DNA of 64,000 nucleotides from Paramacrobiotus metropolitanus. Taxonomy: Eukaryota; Tardigrada; Eutardigrada; Parachela; Macrobiotidae. Below the pieces are notes generated by a model, which ran no database searches, was not told the origin of the DNA, and was given only the letters and a program-made list of their open reading frames with translations. Of the stretch, positions 42,669 through 55,824 are shown one piece after another. Position numbers and translations under genes: made by a program. Location: the NCBI RefSeq assembly GCF_019649055.1, contig NW_026570291.1, positions 372,001 to 436,000 on the forward strand, given 5' to 3'. How positions within the stretch are numbered: position 1 is the stretch's first letter; every line of letters starts with the position of its first letter.

Positions 42669-43682
42669 ATGTATTTTCCAAATGAAACCTGGTCATCTAA
42701 TCAAACAACCGTCTGGTCCACCATGTCGCTTGTCGGGCTGACGAAACTGGTTGTGGAAGTGCTTCTCAACGCTTTTCTGTTGATAGTACTACTTACCGCA
42801 CGAACATTGCATACACCGTTCACGATTTATCTCGTTAACCTGGTCATCGCGACGCTGCTGTTTATCATACTCTTCGAGCCGATTAGTATTATGTACTCAC
42901 TGGACGCATTCCGTTCGCGATTGGGCGAAAAGGTGTGTGGATTATTTAAATATGCCACCTACAATCTGCCGGATGTCATCGTGCAGACTCACATTGTCAT
43001 CACCCTTAACCGCGTGTGGGCCATCCTCAAACCGCACCATTACCAGCGGCGACACAGTCGTAAACTGGCCATCGGCTTCTGCCTGTGGACTTGGGTATAT
43101 CCCCACGTCATCGTTGTACCAGGGTTAATACTAGATGCGACGGTGTACAATATTCCCGTGACGCAGATCAGCTTTTGCATGTTGAATATGAAAGCCTTGC
43201 GTGGCTGGCTGATGGCACGAGCCAGCGCTATGATGTTACTACCCATACTGTTTTTGATCTGCGCCAACGTGTGCTTGATGTTCTGGCGGGCGCGCTGGTT
43301 TAAGCGGGAAGTCAGCATTGTTGTGCAGGACTGCACTGATGTAACGGAAAAACCCGTTTCTACGGCGGCAACAACGCCGACGACCGTCAAGAGGGAGAAC
43401 AGTCGTGGCTTACTGCTGCTAATCGGACTGACGGTTAGCATGGCAGTGTGCTGGATTCCCGGAGCAACGTGTATGATGTACATGACCTTTGCTAGTGGAT
43501 TAAAGTCACAAAATGGTCCGGATTTAATGACGTGGGCGAAAGTCAGCGGCTACATGTTCTCCATGCAGACCATTGTAGATCCGGTCGTCATAATCCTGAC
43601 CTTTAGAGACTTCAAGAAGGTTGCCAAAAGTTATTTCACGAATCTGGTTAATATTTCTCATAAAAAATCGCTTCATCCCTGA
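42669..43682 (+). CDS. Intact class A GPCR, single exon (337 aa)
   Basis: A seven-helix receptor of typical minimal length. The N-terminus has N-glycosylation sites (NET at 5, NQT at 11). Approximate helices: TM1 19-43, TM2 51-75, TM3 91-116, TM4 133-155, TM5 181-206, TM6 246-271, TM7 291-311. C90 and C170 fit the TM3-loop 2 disulfide. ITLNRVWAI (111-119) stands in the DRY position with N-R-V-W, CWIP (261-264) is the TM6 CWxP, and TIVDPVVII stands for NPxxY with D in place of N. Loop 3 and the tail are short and basic. It signals through G proteins at the plasma membrane; the ligand is unknown. It is related to P1-P3 in motifs but is a separate subfamily. Confidence 0.88.
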   Translation: MYFPNETWSSNQTTVWSTMSLVGLTKLVVEVLLNAFLLIVLLTARTLHTPFTIYLVNLVIATLLFIILFEPISIMYSLDAFRSRLGEKVCGLFKYATYNLPDVIVQTHIVITLNRVWAILKPHHYQRRHSRKLAIGFCLWTWVYPHVIVVPGLILDATVYNIPVTQISFCMLNMKALRGWLMARASAMMLLPILFLICANVCLMFWRARWFKREVSIVVQDCTDVTEKPVSTAATTPTTVKRENSRGLLLLIGLTVSMAVCWIPGATCMMYMTFASGLKSQNGPDLMTWAKVSGYMFSMQTIVDPVVIILTFRDFKKVAKSYFTNLVNISHKKSLHP

Positions 43683-44291
43683 AGAAATGGGCAGTATATT
43701 TAAAAAAACTGAAATAGTATGTTTTTATGCAACAGTATCTTGAGAGGAAGCCGTGATATTGTCAATGTATCGATCTGGAATAGCAGGCGTCATCAATGCT
43801 GTTATTATGGTCGCACAACGTCAGTAACGCTGACGTTGGCATTTTTCCAGTATTGAAATTGTGCTAGCTTTCGTCACCGCTTTGTTTCTTGTAAAGTCTA
43901 TCATGGAATTAATTAAAAAAGATTAAAACGAATGAAACCAGCTATATATATATTTTTTGAACAGATATATGTTTTTTTGGTGTTTTGTTTAGGCATAAGA
44001 AATTAAAAATCATTTAAAGACTCGTTCCCATTCTGTCTCAGTTATGTGCAACTGCAAACCGTATTTCTTACTCAGAATATCAATTTCTCACGACCACGGC
44101 ACTTAAACCGTGAGTAAGCGCTTTATTATTTAATCATACGACTAGAACGCGACGCTGCAGCTTCACATCGCATAATGTAGAAAAACAGTCAAAAACCCTC
44201 AACATTTCATCGCGTGCCTGGAAAAGGAACACCCGTGTGAATATACCAGTTCGTACACAAAACGTCTGCATCGTATGAGTATAATCACATT
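43683..44291. other. Intergenic between GPCR and galactosyltransferase a
   Basis: 3' flanks of two convergent genes. Nothing further is recognised. Confidence 0.45.
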
Positions 44292-45993
44292 TCAAACCGG
44301 CCACAAGCCACCAGCACTGTGACGGAACTGTGTTACCACAGGAGCGCCCGGAGGTTTACCAATGTCGACTAGGAACCATGTGTACAACGGCCTAATTTCA
44401 CTGGCCAGCACACTGTAATTCAAACTGGACAAGCCATCCGTTTTGTATCTGGACACGGCATTAAACAACAAATCAAAGCGATCTTTGTTTTTCGGATTTC
44501 CCTTGTCCGCGCCATGTTTGATCATTTTGTAACGGCCAAGCTCTACCGGTGACTGGTTTACCCTGTAAAATTTCCTTAGTACGCGCCCGCCAGTGTCGTC
44601 ATCTTCCCCTCCTAAAATTAAGCGCCTATAGTTTATGGCTCGATGAGGAAATTTTCAAGGCCAAGCCCCGTCAGAAACTAACAAATTATAATAAGCCGGC
44701 AGTTCGCTTTTTCTCAATAACCCCTCATTTTTATATGTATCATTAAAACATTTAATCAGCCATGTTTCGCGCTCCCGTGTGATAAATTACGTGATGTTTG
44801 CGGCTCGCATGACGTGATTAACTTTAACCAACCCGTCAACCTTAAACGTATAATATTATACAGTGTAAAGGGGAGCGGTTGTTGAGAAAAATTGAAATAC
44901 GTACGCGTTACGTATATCGTTTATAATTCTCCAGCACGCACCCCATCCCCAGTACACATTAGGAAAACCGTTGATGGTGGCAAACTGCTGCTTTGTGAAA
45001 GATACCGCGGCACCGAAGTATCCCGGATAGGGCATTCTGTATTGATTCCGATCTATCGCTGAAGCCAAAATTGTCGGAATGGTGGGACACCAATAAGGAT
45101 TTCGGTCGTCTTCCGGTAGCAAATCTACATCGTGAAATATAAAACAGTCGTACGCAGGATAATCCCGCGCAACTTCGACGTATCCAACATTCATTAACGT
45201 GCCTGTAAAAACGATAGAAAATGCGTTTAATAAGTAACTGTACAGCTCGTTCGAACTTTCTTTACGCGTACGTACTTGCGACCCAGTTTACTTCTATCAC
45301 TGTAAATCAGGGGAATTTAGCTTTGTATATTGGTGAACGTACCCCGGTTAAATGAGTAAGTGCCAGATTGTTCCACAAGAAAGACACGATAGTCCAGCTG
45401 CTGCTTTTGTAAAAAGGGATGGATGTTATTCAGGAAAATATCTGAAATCCCAGAAAATAGGAATAATTTTACAAAAGCATGTTTCTTTATCATGAATGTA
45501 TAATACCGAGATGTTCTTTGCGGTCCCTGTACGGAATAATCACGGCCACGCGACGTCGCGAACGGCACTCGACCGGTTGATACGCTCCACCCGGCTGAAC
45601 GCGGGGATTGGCTGTGACAATCTGCTGTTCGGTCACCGTATCAGTCGATGCGTGAATAGGACCAACCAGAAGTGGTGACATGTCTGGACACCATGGAAGT
45701 GTTGAAGATAAGGTATCATTCTGCGACACTGATGAGTTCAGCGGAGATTCGGAATGATTCCCAAACACATTTAAATCTGTAGTCAAATACTTATCGGCAG
45801 ACCGCGTATCGAGGAATGCGGAAGCGGATTTGAACAGCTCAAACTGAAATTGTGGAACGAAATTTCCAGTGCCGTTGACAATAAACGATACAGACATGAG
45901 GAACAGGCTTAGGCAGAAGATTATCAAGGAACATTTTAACCAGAAGCGTCTACAAAACGGTTGTGCGATTAAACTAGCCATCAAACAGTCCAC
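44292..45993 (-). CDS. Beta-1,4-galactosyltransferase family enzyme, gene a (388 aa)
   Basis: Deduced exons are 45993-45507, 45441-45343, 45202-44942 and 44611-44292 (1167 nt, all phase 1, GT-AG). A type II Golgi protein: short cytoplasmic tail, anchor at about 21-39 (CSLIIFCLSLFLMSVSFIV), variable stem with N-glycosylation sites, then the catalytic domain. Motifs: IIPYRDRKEHL, HPFLQKQQLDYRVFLVEQ, FNRG, HDVDLLPEDDRN with the metal-binding DVD at 220-222, GFPNVYWGWGGEDDD at about 275-288, and a C-terminal MIKHGADKGNP...PLYTWFLVDIG. It transfers Gal from UDP-Gal to GlcNAc on glycoproteins or glycolipids. Tyr precedes F-G (GYFGAAV), the position known as Tyr289 in the bovine enzyme, which favours galactose over GalNAc. 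The usual FGG is FGA here. Confidence 0.9.
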
Positions 45994-47297
45994 AGTTGGA
46001 GACGTCGCACCTGATCATCCGTCAAAAATTTGTAAATTAATACTGATAGCTCCATCGGCATCCTCATAGCTTTCCGGCAGAACCTGGCTAAATCACGCAA
46101 CAAAACAATGCTAAAGGAGGATCCCGTAATTCTTATCCATAATAACTGGACGTTTTCTACTGCATGTATGCGCGGCACAGACGATCATTATGCGTGATAA
46201 AGATTACTCATTGTGTTGTAACCATCAAAAACCATTGCAGATGAGCGGTAGATGCATCTTAGCAGTTACAGTACATGCTGGCAGGTATGGTCGTTTACCT
46301 AATTATTCTTTCACTGTGTTCCGTTAACATCTCTACCGATGATGGAAGCATTTTTCACGTGCTATATTATTGGACGTTATGAATTTGACCGTATCTAGAT
46401 CACCATGCTGAACCGGCATGGCAATTAATAACAAGTACTTACTAGAAGGCCAACGGCGGACCACGCGTGTGATGAATGTTGTCTGCCGACAGCCGAGTCA
46501 TTCCGCACAACAATAGCTGACCACAACAAATCTGTAATGTGATCCACTCGCGCACTTCAACGGTACATGTACAAGTATATGGATATCTGTGTACATACTG
46601 CAAAATTAATTGTATTGTTTCACTTTGTATTACTATGAATGCACCTGTTACCTATGCACTACATTATTTTTTCGATCGATATCGATGTACGAATATTAAT
46701 AATGATTATATTTTGCACTCTATATTGGCAACAACTAAAAATTCAAAGTGAATGGCCCAGCGGTCATATTGTGGCCCAATCCTGCACCGAAAAGGTCGAT
46801 GAAATTGCGGACTAGCAATGTACGATATGGATCACTAAATTTAATATGTATACTTGGCAATGGGCATTGGTGTTATCATTGGTACGCACATTAATATCGT
46901 TACCTGTACCTGTACAGTACATATATAATTATATAATCAGCGCGGTACTACGCAAGTCATAAATGGTTGCATCTTTTCACTTTTGTTGCAAGTCGATATG
47001 AGATATTATTATGACCTATAATATACGGGGTTTTAGGGGGTGCATATAAGGGTACCCTTTATTTTGACCTGCTCACTTTTGTGAAGATTCGGTGACAGCG
47101 GATCGTCATGTCTACATCGACAACGCCAAATTACTCGAGTACTGTACCGTTCTACCAATACTGAAAACTCCTAACAAACAACAAAATCACAGCAAAACTG
47201 CTAGAAAGAAAGAACATCGGAACTGTACAAGATCATAATAGTGTGACGAGTTAATCACAGCTCAACTGCGGAACATTGTAAGGAGCTAAGAACTGTT
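45994..47297. other. Intergenic between the two galactosyltransferase genes
   Basis: AT-rich, with no exon, RNA or repeat recognised. It contains the upstream flank of gene a. Confidence 0.45.
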
Positions 47298-50065
47298 TCA
47301 AGGAGGCTGACCGATGTCCACCAGAATCCAAGTATACAACGGCCTCAGTTCGTAATTCAGCAATAAATACGACAAACTCGATAAACCGTCAGTAGTAAAG
47401 CGCTTTCTCGCTTGACCGAGTATTTTAAAACGCTCCGGATTCTTTGGATTCCCGGGGTCATCGGCATGTTTGATCATCGTGTAGTGGCCAATATCCAAGG
47501 CTGCTCTCCCTTGTTTACCAAACTTGAATCGCACGCGTTGCCCGAGATCATCATCTTCACCGCCTTAGAAAAAAGAAAACTCCATTAATTTCGCGTAGCT
47601 ACTGCGGTCTCCAAGTGGGAGGTAAAACGTTTGTAAAAAATGCTTAGAAACGTCGTAAGGACGCTTGTAAAGAAATAGAAGTGCAGGAATTGCATACAAT
47701 TAGGAAAATCAAATTTAATTTGCAAAAGACCTTTTAAAATTTTTCACGAAGAAATATTTCGTTTCCGCAAGCCTATTAATTTTGCCACTCATAAAATTTC
47801 TGCAACACTTACCCCAGCCCCAATAGACATTCGGATAGCCGTTTATATCACGGAACTGGCTGCTGGAGAAGGAGACAACGCCGCCGAAATAATCGTTGTA
47901 TAATGGTTTGTATTTGAACTTATCCATGACGCTCGACAATAGCGTCGGGACTTCAGGACAAGAGTATGAATTTCGGTCGTTTTCCGGTAACAGATCCACA
48001 TCGTGGAACACAAAGCAGTCAAAATCACGAAGCTTGCTGGCCTCCGCGAATCCCACGTTAAATAGCATACCTTTTAACCAAACAAATTACAAACAGTTAA
48101 TATTACTGAACTCTACTGAAATCACCATGGTACAATTTTTATCACAGCATTAGTCCTGCGATCGAACGGCACAACGTTCTACGAACACTACGGTAGTCTG
48201 AAATTTGAACTACTGCAGTTAAATTCGCAAGTTAGTGGTACGGACTAAATAATCACTTCCCTCAATTATTCAGTTTTACGATCGTAATATTATACATTTC
48301 AATTTCGGAGGTCAAGCAAACGATGCAAGCCAGTTTCACTCTGTAGACAATGCAGGAAAGTTACGCTCCATAAAATAAGGCAATAAAAATAATAAACAGT
48401 AAAAAGGCAGAATGCATTATAACAGACGAACCTCTGTTAAATGTTGCGTTTCCGGTTTGCTCCACAATGAAAATCGTGTAATCCCGTTGCTGTCGTTGGA
48501 GAAACGGGTGAAGATTGTTAAGCAAAATTTCTGCAGAAAAAGAAGAAAAAGCTGCTAAACAGCGAAAAAGCTGTTTACCTTCTTAACCAAACAAATTAAA
48601 CAATTAATATCACTGAACTATAATGAACGCACCATGGTACAGTAAAAAGAAATTCATCTGGTACTCTAGACTATGGTTCAGGAATACTGGTACCCTCCTG
48701 ATTCGAGACGATAGCAGCGCCGGACAATTAATACATAATATATCTGTAGAATGTATTACCGTATGAAGATTTTGTATACCGGTATATCTACCGGTATATG
48801 CAAAAACTGAAATACGTATGTCCAGCTGTGAACCAGAGCATAATGTAACGTTTAACAAGTTCTTTGTGCTCGCACATAGTCTGCATTATTCCATGACGTG
48901 AATTTTTCACGTCATAATAATTACTAATAGTAAACTCCATTGTGATTCCATCAGTGCAAGAAATCACCAGTAGATTTGCAGTTTGCACTGCGATAACATG
49001 ACTTCCAGATTAACACGGGTGCAGTTAATTTTTACGCTATCGCATTGTTTCCGTTTCCGGTTTCCGGCATGTCAACGTACCATATATAATATACATTTTC
49101 TTTCGTTGCCGCACCATCTTTTGACGACCTTGTCATCTTTCGTTATTATTACGTTTTCATTTTATAAAAGCCAACAGACATCATAAAAATAGCTACAGAT
49201 TTTCAAAAAATATTGATGCTACGGTAGGTTTTGGGTTCCCCGTATATACCAGCCATTTAAAATCATTAAATATCGACTTGACCCATAAAATACCGTCTGC
49301 TGAAAAGTTGAAAGTATTATTGGTACAGAATAAACTGTTTTATGATGGTGATAAAATTGCGGCGCACCGCATCGAAATATTTAAAAGAATATCGCCTCCT
49401 TTTCCATAAAAATACGTACAAAACACATTGATAAGTGTCGCAGCCTGCTTCCTGTTAAAGTATCAGCGTTGATATTTATAACTGTTTAAATATCTCAGTA
49501 TTACGGTTTTTTTTCATAATGAGCATAAAAATACAACCAATAACATACACAAAGACGGGTTTTCTTACGCAGATGCTCCTTGCGGTCCCTGTACACAACC
49601 AGCACCGCCAGTTTCAGGCGACCGCGCGGAGTACACTCGGTCGGATGATAATGGCCTCCTAGCTGCACATGCGGATTGGCCGCCATGATATCCGCATCCG
49701 AGCGAACCTCCTGCGAAATCTTACTGCGTCCGATCAGTCGGGGCGATTCCTTCTCGCACCAGGGAATCAGCGCGGACGCATTGAGGGATGTGTCATTTTT
49801 ATTGTAGAAATACAGCAGCTTGATCGGCTGTTCGCCGTACGTATCGTAGTGGCCCGTTTCGTTGCAAAACACATTACTACTGTCCACTCCGCCTCCGGGA
49901 ATCGCCAGCGGGGGACAATTAGGCGCGGGACGGCTGGAGGACATGAACAGTGAGATGGAGAAGAGCACGGTCAGGGATACAGTGCAGTAAAAAGAAGATC
50001 AACACCACTTTGTACGCATTGATACCAGGACAACGGGATGATAATGCTCCCTTCTGAACAGACAT
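47298..50065 (-). pseudogene. Beta-1,4-galactosyltransferase family, gene b, with a likely frameshift in the anchor
   Basis: Exons are 50065-49569, 48530-48432, 48070-47813 and 47563-47298, with the same junctions and phases as gene a (exon 2 is 99 nt in both). The catalytic domain is complete: VVYRDRKEHL, LHPFLQRQQ, FNRG, HDVDLLPENDRN, NDYFGGVVSF (Tyr before FGG), NVYWGWGGEDDD and PLYTWILVDIG. The N-terminus (MSVQKGALSSRC..., then KVVLIFFLLHC) reads into a different frame from the stem (LTVLFSISLF) because of about one extra base near 49985-50000. A later in-frame ATG would give a protein without its anchor. This is either a recent pseudogene or one base miscalled; all other exons are clean. 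Functional repair would give about 372 residues. Confidence 0.7.
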
Positions 50066-51461
50066 CGTGGATTAGTGATAATTATTGGAAAGATAAGTAC
50101 GTAGTGCTACATGGAACCCGATTCACTCGCGAAATGGGAATACTCGGATTCCAAGGTGCAGCTTTGCGCGCATAACGCGCAGTGGATTCGCTATCCGTTA
50201 TAGTTCGCACACCTGTTGCCGCAATCAAACGTTCTGCACCGCTACGTTTATTAACCATAAATACTATAATATTACACTGTGCGGCGTGTGCAGTGCAATC
50301 CAGCAGGCTAAGTCAATAGTAATTTTTATCGGTTGGAATTTTGAGGCGTTTGATAAGGAGTGTGTAACATTCAAATCAAAAATGATGCAACAGGACTTAA
50401 CAACCCACGCGCTTTGCCCACTGTATGGTACGTACGTGTATTCACCACTGCCACAGTGCACTGCACAAGTGCTGGTACCCCAGCGTAGTATAAAACTCAA
50501 TATTTTTGTATGATAATGAGTCTAATGACCAATGCCCTGCCGAGTGTCGGGTGCATCTGCACAAACGTCGTACGTGCCCAAAACCGTAGCAGTGAGCAAT
50601 GTGCCCTTCTGTACTGCTTGGTGAAACTGCACCGTTTTTGCATTATTTTCATTTTGTACATTTTTCAGCTGCGTCGACTGCTCTTTGAGTTTGCTTCTTG
50701 GAATTTGCTTCATAAAAAACACCTGCCTTTATAGTGTAAAGTGCTCAAAGTGAGGACTTTTATCAAGGCCGAAGGCGTGCTCAGAATTCCATCAAGCCAT
50801 TATTTTTAATGGACGTCTACAATCTGTACTCTCGGACAGTGTGTACTACAATATACGAGTATACGTACGTAGTCGGTTAGTATGTACACATTGTACAGTA
50901 CTTGTGCTGCGTTATAGCGACATACTATGTATAATAAAAAAAATTAATTATAATGATATGCACCTGTAATAATTATCGTTGTGTTTAATAGTTATGTGTA
51001 CGCACTGTAAGGAATGGGCGCCTTAATATCACGTGCACATTTTACGGTAATAGACTGTTACGGCTTGATCTCCATGCGCATAGCACGCCATTCATATTGA
51101 CCGTCTGGTTCTCCTTCTCACGTTTCCGTGAAATGATATCATGCGGTTTATGGGTATCAACGAAAATATGCGGGTTTTGTACCTACTACGAGTAGAAGTA
51201 GCTGCAAAGTGCGAACCGGCTGCTACAATATATATAAGTCGAGCCGGCGTGCATTCGAAATCGCACAACACCGTAAAACGTAAAACAACCGTAAAAACTT
51301 CTGGGTTTACGGATTAACTTTTTACGTATAAAGTATTGATTTCGCGAATAGGCTGTGAATAGTACGAGTTGAAACTTTTGCAATTTGCATTGCAGTCACA
51401 CTTCCGGAAGCCTTCGTTTGAAAAGGGACTACAGCATTATAGGGGATCAAATTACAAGGAA
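50066..51461. other. Intergenic between galactosyltransferase b and P450 gene 1
   Basis: Divergent promoters are expected. A TATATAA at 51231-51238 is the only motif I can point to. Several small ORFs are not convincing. Confidence 0.45.
51231..51238 (+). promoter_or_regulatory. Possible TATA box of P450 gene 1
   Basis: ATATATAAG about 225 bases upstream of the P450 gene 1 ATG, followed by GC-richer sequence suitable for a start site. Inferred from motif and position only. Confidence 0.35.
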
Positions 51462-54400
51462 ATGCCAGCAGTCACCATTTTTGCGGTTGCCTTGCTTATG
51501 TTGGCAGTCTTATTCTTATGGAATGAACGACGGAAGCGGAAAAATTTGCCGCCTGGTCCACCCACAAGTAAGTTGGCCAACTGCCTTCGCTGGACGAGTG
51601 TATCACTTTGGTGCCTGGAAGCCGGAAGGTCTTGATAGTACTTAATCATTTAAGAATATTTGTGTTCCTTTCTATATTATTGCTCAGTAATTTTTATTAG
51701 GTCTCCAGTGGAGGCTCTCCACTTATCTTTTTTATGGAGGATAAGTGCAGTCTTGCCAGAGTGCAGCGCTGAATTTTCAAAATAAGCACGTCCTGCAGCG
51801 TATGTAACGCTTGTAGCTATTGTATTTTCATCCATAATCTTCGATAATTATTTATTATGCAGTTCCACTATTCCTGAGGGCCTAATACAAGTACTGTTGG
51901 GTTAATACGTATTTGCAATTGATAGTGTGAATAACATTTAGGAAGATAGGTATGGGACTTTGAATAATAAAATTTTTTTATTAATTTAACCAACATACAG
52001 GGTAATTGTCGCTGTACTCTGTATCTGCCTGGGTTTTCGCTTATGGATATATATATGTTAAGTACTCTCGACTAGTTCGGACTGTATTACGCACTTGTTC
52101 GAAACTCGATCAATATTACAATTTATTATTGTTTAGTTGTAAGGGAAAACAGCCATAGGTAAAATTTAAATGCATACACAAATATTGAAATTTGTAGATT
52201 TTCTTGTTATCAGACTGTGGCATTGTGCAGGCAGTGCAATACTTAGAATAGGGTCCATGTCGACAGTATCTGCACTGTACAAGGACGGTATTAATAAATT
52301 TCCGTAGTGAAATATCTGTAGAAGGACCTTTAATAAGTATCACAATGCTAGTACAAAACTGAGTACCAAAGCAGAATATAATTTATAATAAAAACACTTC
52401 TTCTATGCTATCCTGTTCGGGGATTGTACCCATCACGCATATCGCGTTTCCCCGTTGCATTTGAATAGAAAGCCGCTGCCTAAAAAACTCTTCTGCGCGT
52501 TTTTGGCCGGTAGCAGTTGCAATTCCGTTTCCTATTTTCCGGACGAGCGTTTTAGTTCCATCTCCCCAGGGTCCGTAGATTTCAAATGCTGCTGCCAAGA
52601 AACAATAAATATACAAAAATATCTCTAATAATACCTGTTATAATATCTGTAAAATATCTGTAATAATTCTAATACAGAAATATCTGTATTAGTTTTGTCA
52701 TGACATTATTATGTTTTGAATACGTTGCAAATTAATGATATAAGCCGCGGCTTTTTGACTGTAGAATGGCCGATCGTGGGCAACGCATTCGAACTTGGAC
52801 CTGTCGCCCATGTCACCCTGACGGAAATGTCCAAGCGGTATGGTCCCGTATTCCGGCTGAAACTGGGACTGGATACTGCTGTTGTTTTGAATAATTATGA
52901 AAATATTAAGAAGATGTTCTGTCTCGAAGAAGCCAGCGCTCGACCAAGAGGAACAATCGCTGATTATATCATCACATCGTACGGTACGAGCATTCTATTC
53001 GATCTGTGTCATGGCTTTTATTTTCATTCGCAGTACAAGAGCAAGTGCGGCGGCAAACTAGTACAAAATTAGTAATCAATTAGTAACATCCTTAAAAAAT
53101 TAGTTACATGCTTTGAATCAATTTTAAAATATTTACTCTAACCGACAGCACCGAAGTACTGATTACGACGTGACAAACTCCCGTTCTGTTCACTCGTACC
53201 GTAAATCATGGTAAATTAACAATAACATTCGGTATTCGGTAATTTAAACTCGTCGAAATGGCCAAAGTGTCATTTGAGTTCTGAAAATTTTAGGTTTGGT
53301 ACTGTGTGATGGAAACCTTTGGAAAGAACATCGCCGCTTCGCCATGTCGGCTCTCCGTCAACTGGGCATGGGGAAATCGTGGTTGCAAGAACAGATTCTG
53401 GATGAAACAGATGTACTGATCAGGGCCTTTGCCGATACCAAAGGTCAGCCCGTCGATCCGGCGCATTTGGTGACGAATGCCATCTCCAACATCATCTGCG
53501 CAGCGGCAGTGGGAAAACGTTACAGCTATGACGATGAGTACTTCCAGGCGCTGCTGCAAAATGAACGCCTCTACACCCAGCAGTTTAACCAGATCAGTCC
53601 ACTGGATCTCTTCCCCATTCTCCGCTTTGTACCGCCCTTCAGTAAAGTCTTCCAGAGGCGGCTGGAGGTAACGGACATCCGATTGACGCATATTGACAAA
53701 GCCATTGAGGAGTCCAAGATGGCCGGACAACGTGATCCGGAACGCATGGATTATGTGAATTTGTATCTTCGTGAACGAGAGCGACAGCTGCAAAATGGCG
53801 TGAGGGATACCACGTTTGATGGTAATGTAATGACGTGTTCAGCTGTTTTCTTTTCACACCAGAAAAGGTCATACTGAGAAAAATGAACCATGTCGGTAGT
53901 TTACCGTTGGCGTAAATGAACTACAGATAAATAAGTAAATACAGTAAATACTGTATATAAAAAAAAAATATGTAAACAACAGCAAAATTACTCCTAATTT
54001 TTTTACAGACAAGCAGCTTCGGTACTCGGTGATGGATCTTTTTGGAGCGGGAACGGAGACCACTTCATCGACGATTCTTTTGGGATTGATATGCATGGTG
54101 GAAAATCCAGATGTTTTAAGAAGGCTGCAGGAAGAGCTGGATACAGTGGTCAGACGAGATGAGCCGGTTCGCTTGGAACATCGGCGTAAGTAAAGTTTGT
54201 GCCTTTTCCACTATAATCTTTCCGCCTCGAGTAGTGAATGCTGATTGTCAAGGACTTCTTTCAGCTCGCTTGGCATATATGGACGCCACCATTTCAGAAA
54301 TACTCCGTCTGCACGCCATAACACCACTGGGACTTTTTCACCGCACCACAGAATCCGTTAAATTCGATGGCTACGATATTCCGTCGGACACCCTCCTGGT

Positions 54401-54778
54401 TTCAAATCTCTATGCCGCTAACCAGGATCCAGCATTGTGGATAAATCCGGAAAAATTCGATCCGCTGCGGCATATTGATGAGAATGGGAAATTCAATAAG
54501 TCCCCGTATGTTGCTAGTTTTTCTATTGGTAAGGAATTTTCTTCACATGTGTTTACGTGGGTTCTTAGTCTTCTTTACGGCGCTGTTATGTTTCAGGAAA
54601 ACGCGCTTGTCCAGGAGAGGCTTTGGCGCAGTGGGAACTCTTTTTGGTATTTGGAAATATTCTTCACAAATTTGATTTGATTGTGCCGGATGGAGAAACG
54701 GTTTCATCAGAGAATGTTACGATAAATAATACAATCATGCCTAATCCAGTTAAACTTATTTTCAAGCCTCGCCCGTAA
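51462..54778 (+). CDS. Cytochrome P450, clan 2 type, gene 1 (491 aa)
   Basis: Exons are 51462-51567, 52765-52983, 53294-53821, 54009-54185, 54265-54528 and 54597-54778 (1476 nt; every intron in phase 1, GT-AG). The N-terminus is a membrane anchor (MPAVTIFAVALLMLAVLFLW), a basic stop and the proline hinge LPPGPPT. Then come WPIVGN, I-helix FGAGTETTS (297-304), E355-I-L-R358 of the ExxR, FDPLRHID, and the heme loop FSIGKRACPGE with ligand Cys436. It is an ER-bound monooxygenase; substrate unknown. The exon plan matches gene 2. Intron 1 is longer and carries a LINE 3' end. The frame is intact and all catalytic motifs are present. Confidence 0.92.
52325..52600 (-). mobile_element. LINE 3'-end fragment in intron 1 of P450 gene 1
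   Basis: Minus-strand sequence encoding AAAFEIYGPWGDGTKTLV and QRGNAICVMGTI, clearly the same family as the LINE in GPCR P3, and with the matching 3' tail (AATAAGTATCA). It keeps only the last 70 or so codons. Its exact edges and target duplication are unclear amid AT-rich repeats (AATATCTGTA several times nearby). Confidence 0.75.
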
Positions 54779-55824
54779 TCTTTGTCGGATGGTTGTGTGT
54801 TTCCGATTTTTTAAACGGTTATCACAATTTCCGGATCTCGTTTGCAATTGTGTTTTTAACGGAACAGATGCCTGTATCATGTGTCAAGTTAATTAATGTG
54901 AAGGACATTAAGATACCTATGTGGTTTCGGTGGAAGTCTGATTTTCAAAAGCTCACACTTTTCTTTCGATTGTAATCGACCTTCAGGATTTCACGTGACA
55001 GTATCAGCAGAATTCAAAGGTCGCCAGTTAGTGACCGCCTATGTATGCAGTAAAGTACTTACAATTTGTTTTTTTACGTGCTTCAATCCAGGGGCGTAAT
55101 ATAGTAAGAAGAAGGGGGTGTCAAACTTTGACAGGGGGCAATTTTTTTCCGAAACCCCCCCCCAAAATTGACAGGGAGCAAATTTTAAATCTATCAGTTT
55201 ATATGTTGAAAAAATTGCCAGGTGTCAAACACCTTTAAAATCAAAAAATTTTGCCTCGCGCAAAATCTTTGGCAAAATGGGGGAGTCAAATTCCAAAAAA
55301 CTGCCGGTTGGCACCCCCCATATTACGCCCCTGCTTCGATCTTTCTTACATGTATTTGGATGCCATGTTCTACCGTGCGTAAATACTTTTTGATTGCATT
55401 ATTTTTATGAACGCTATAATTGATTTTCCTGATCTTTCCCGCTTGACAAAATTACGTGTACTGACCCTCGATTAACAGCCGCGATCAGATTGTCATTAAT
55501 GTACTGTATATGGCGCATTTGCTTATCGTGGTTTTGCGAAAATGACTTAGATCTGTAAGTCAAGATTTAAGTCAGACACAAAGGTCAAGCTTTTCAGCGC
55601 GACATCTGCTACCATAATTTAACGCTACTATCACAATATTTAATACGTAAAGAACAGTAAGCTCCAGTCGATAGTTGCAAACTCAAAACAGCTTTGCCTG
55701 CTGTTAGTTAAGTAGTTTTTTAGCTTGTTAGCAATAGATAAGACGTGAGAACCGAACAGCAGTCTCCAGATCCAGAATTAATTCAACGTATTTCATCTGC
55801 TGCTGTGCATCTCGTTTAACAAAA
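54779..55824. other. Intergenic between the two P450 genes
   Basis: Contains the hAT-type MITE at 55089-55333. The rest is the 3' flank of gene 1 and the 5' flank of gene 2, with nothing else recognised. Confidence 0.5.
55089..55333. mobile_element. hAT-type MITE (245 bp)
   Basis: Terminal inverted repeats CAGGGGCGTAATAT... and ...ATATTACGCCCCTG. They are flanked by the 8-bp near-direct repeat CTTCAATC (55081-55088) and CTTCGATC (55334-55341), one mismatch. CAGGGG ends and an 8-bp target duplication are typical of hAT elements. No ORF, so non-autonomous. It holds G/C runs and AAATTTT-rich inner parts. Confidence 0.85.
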
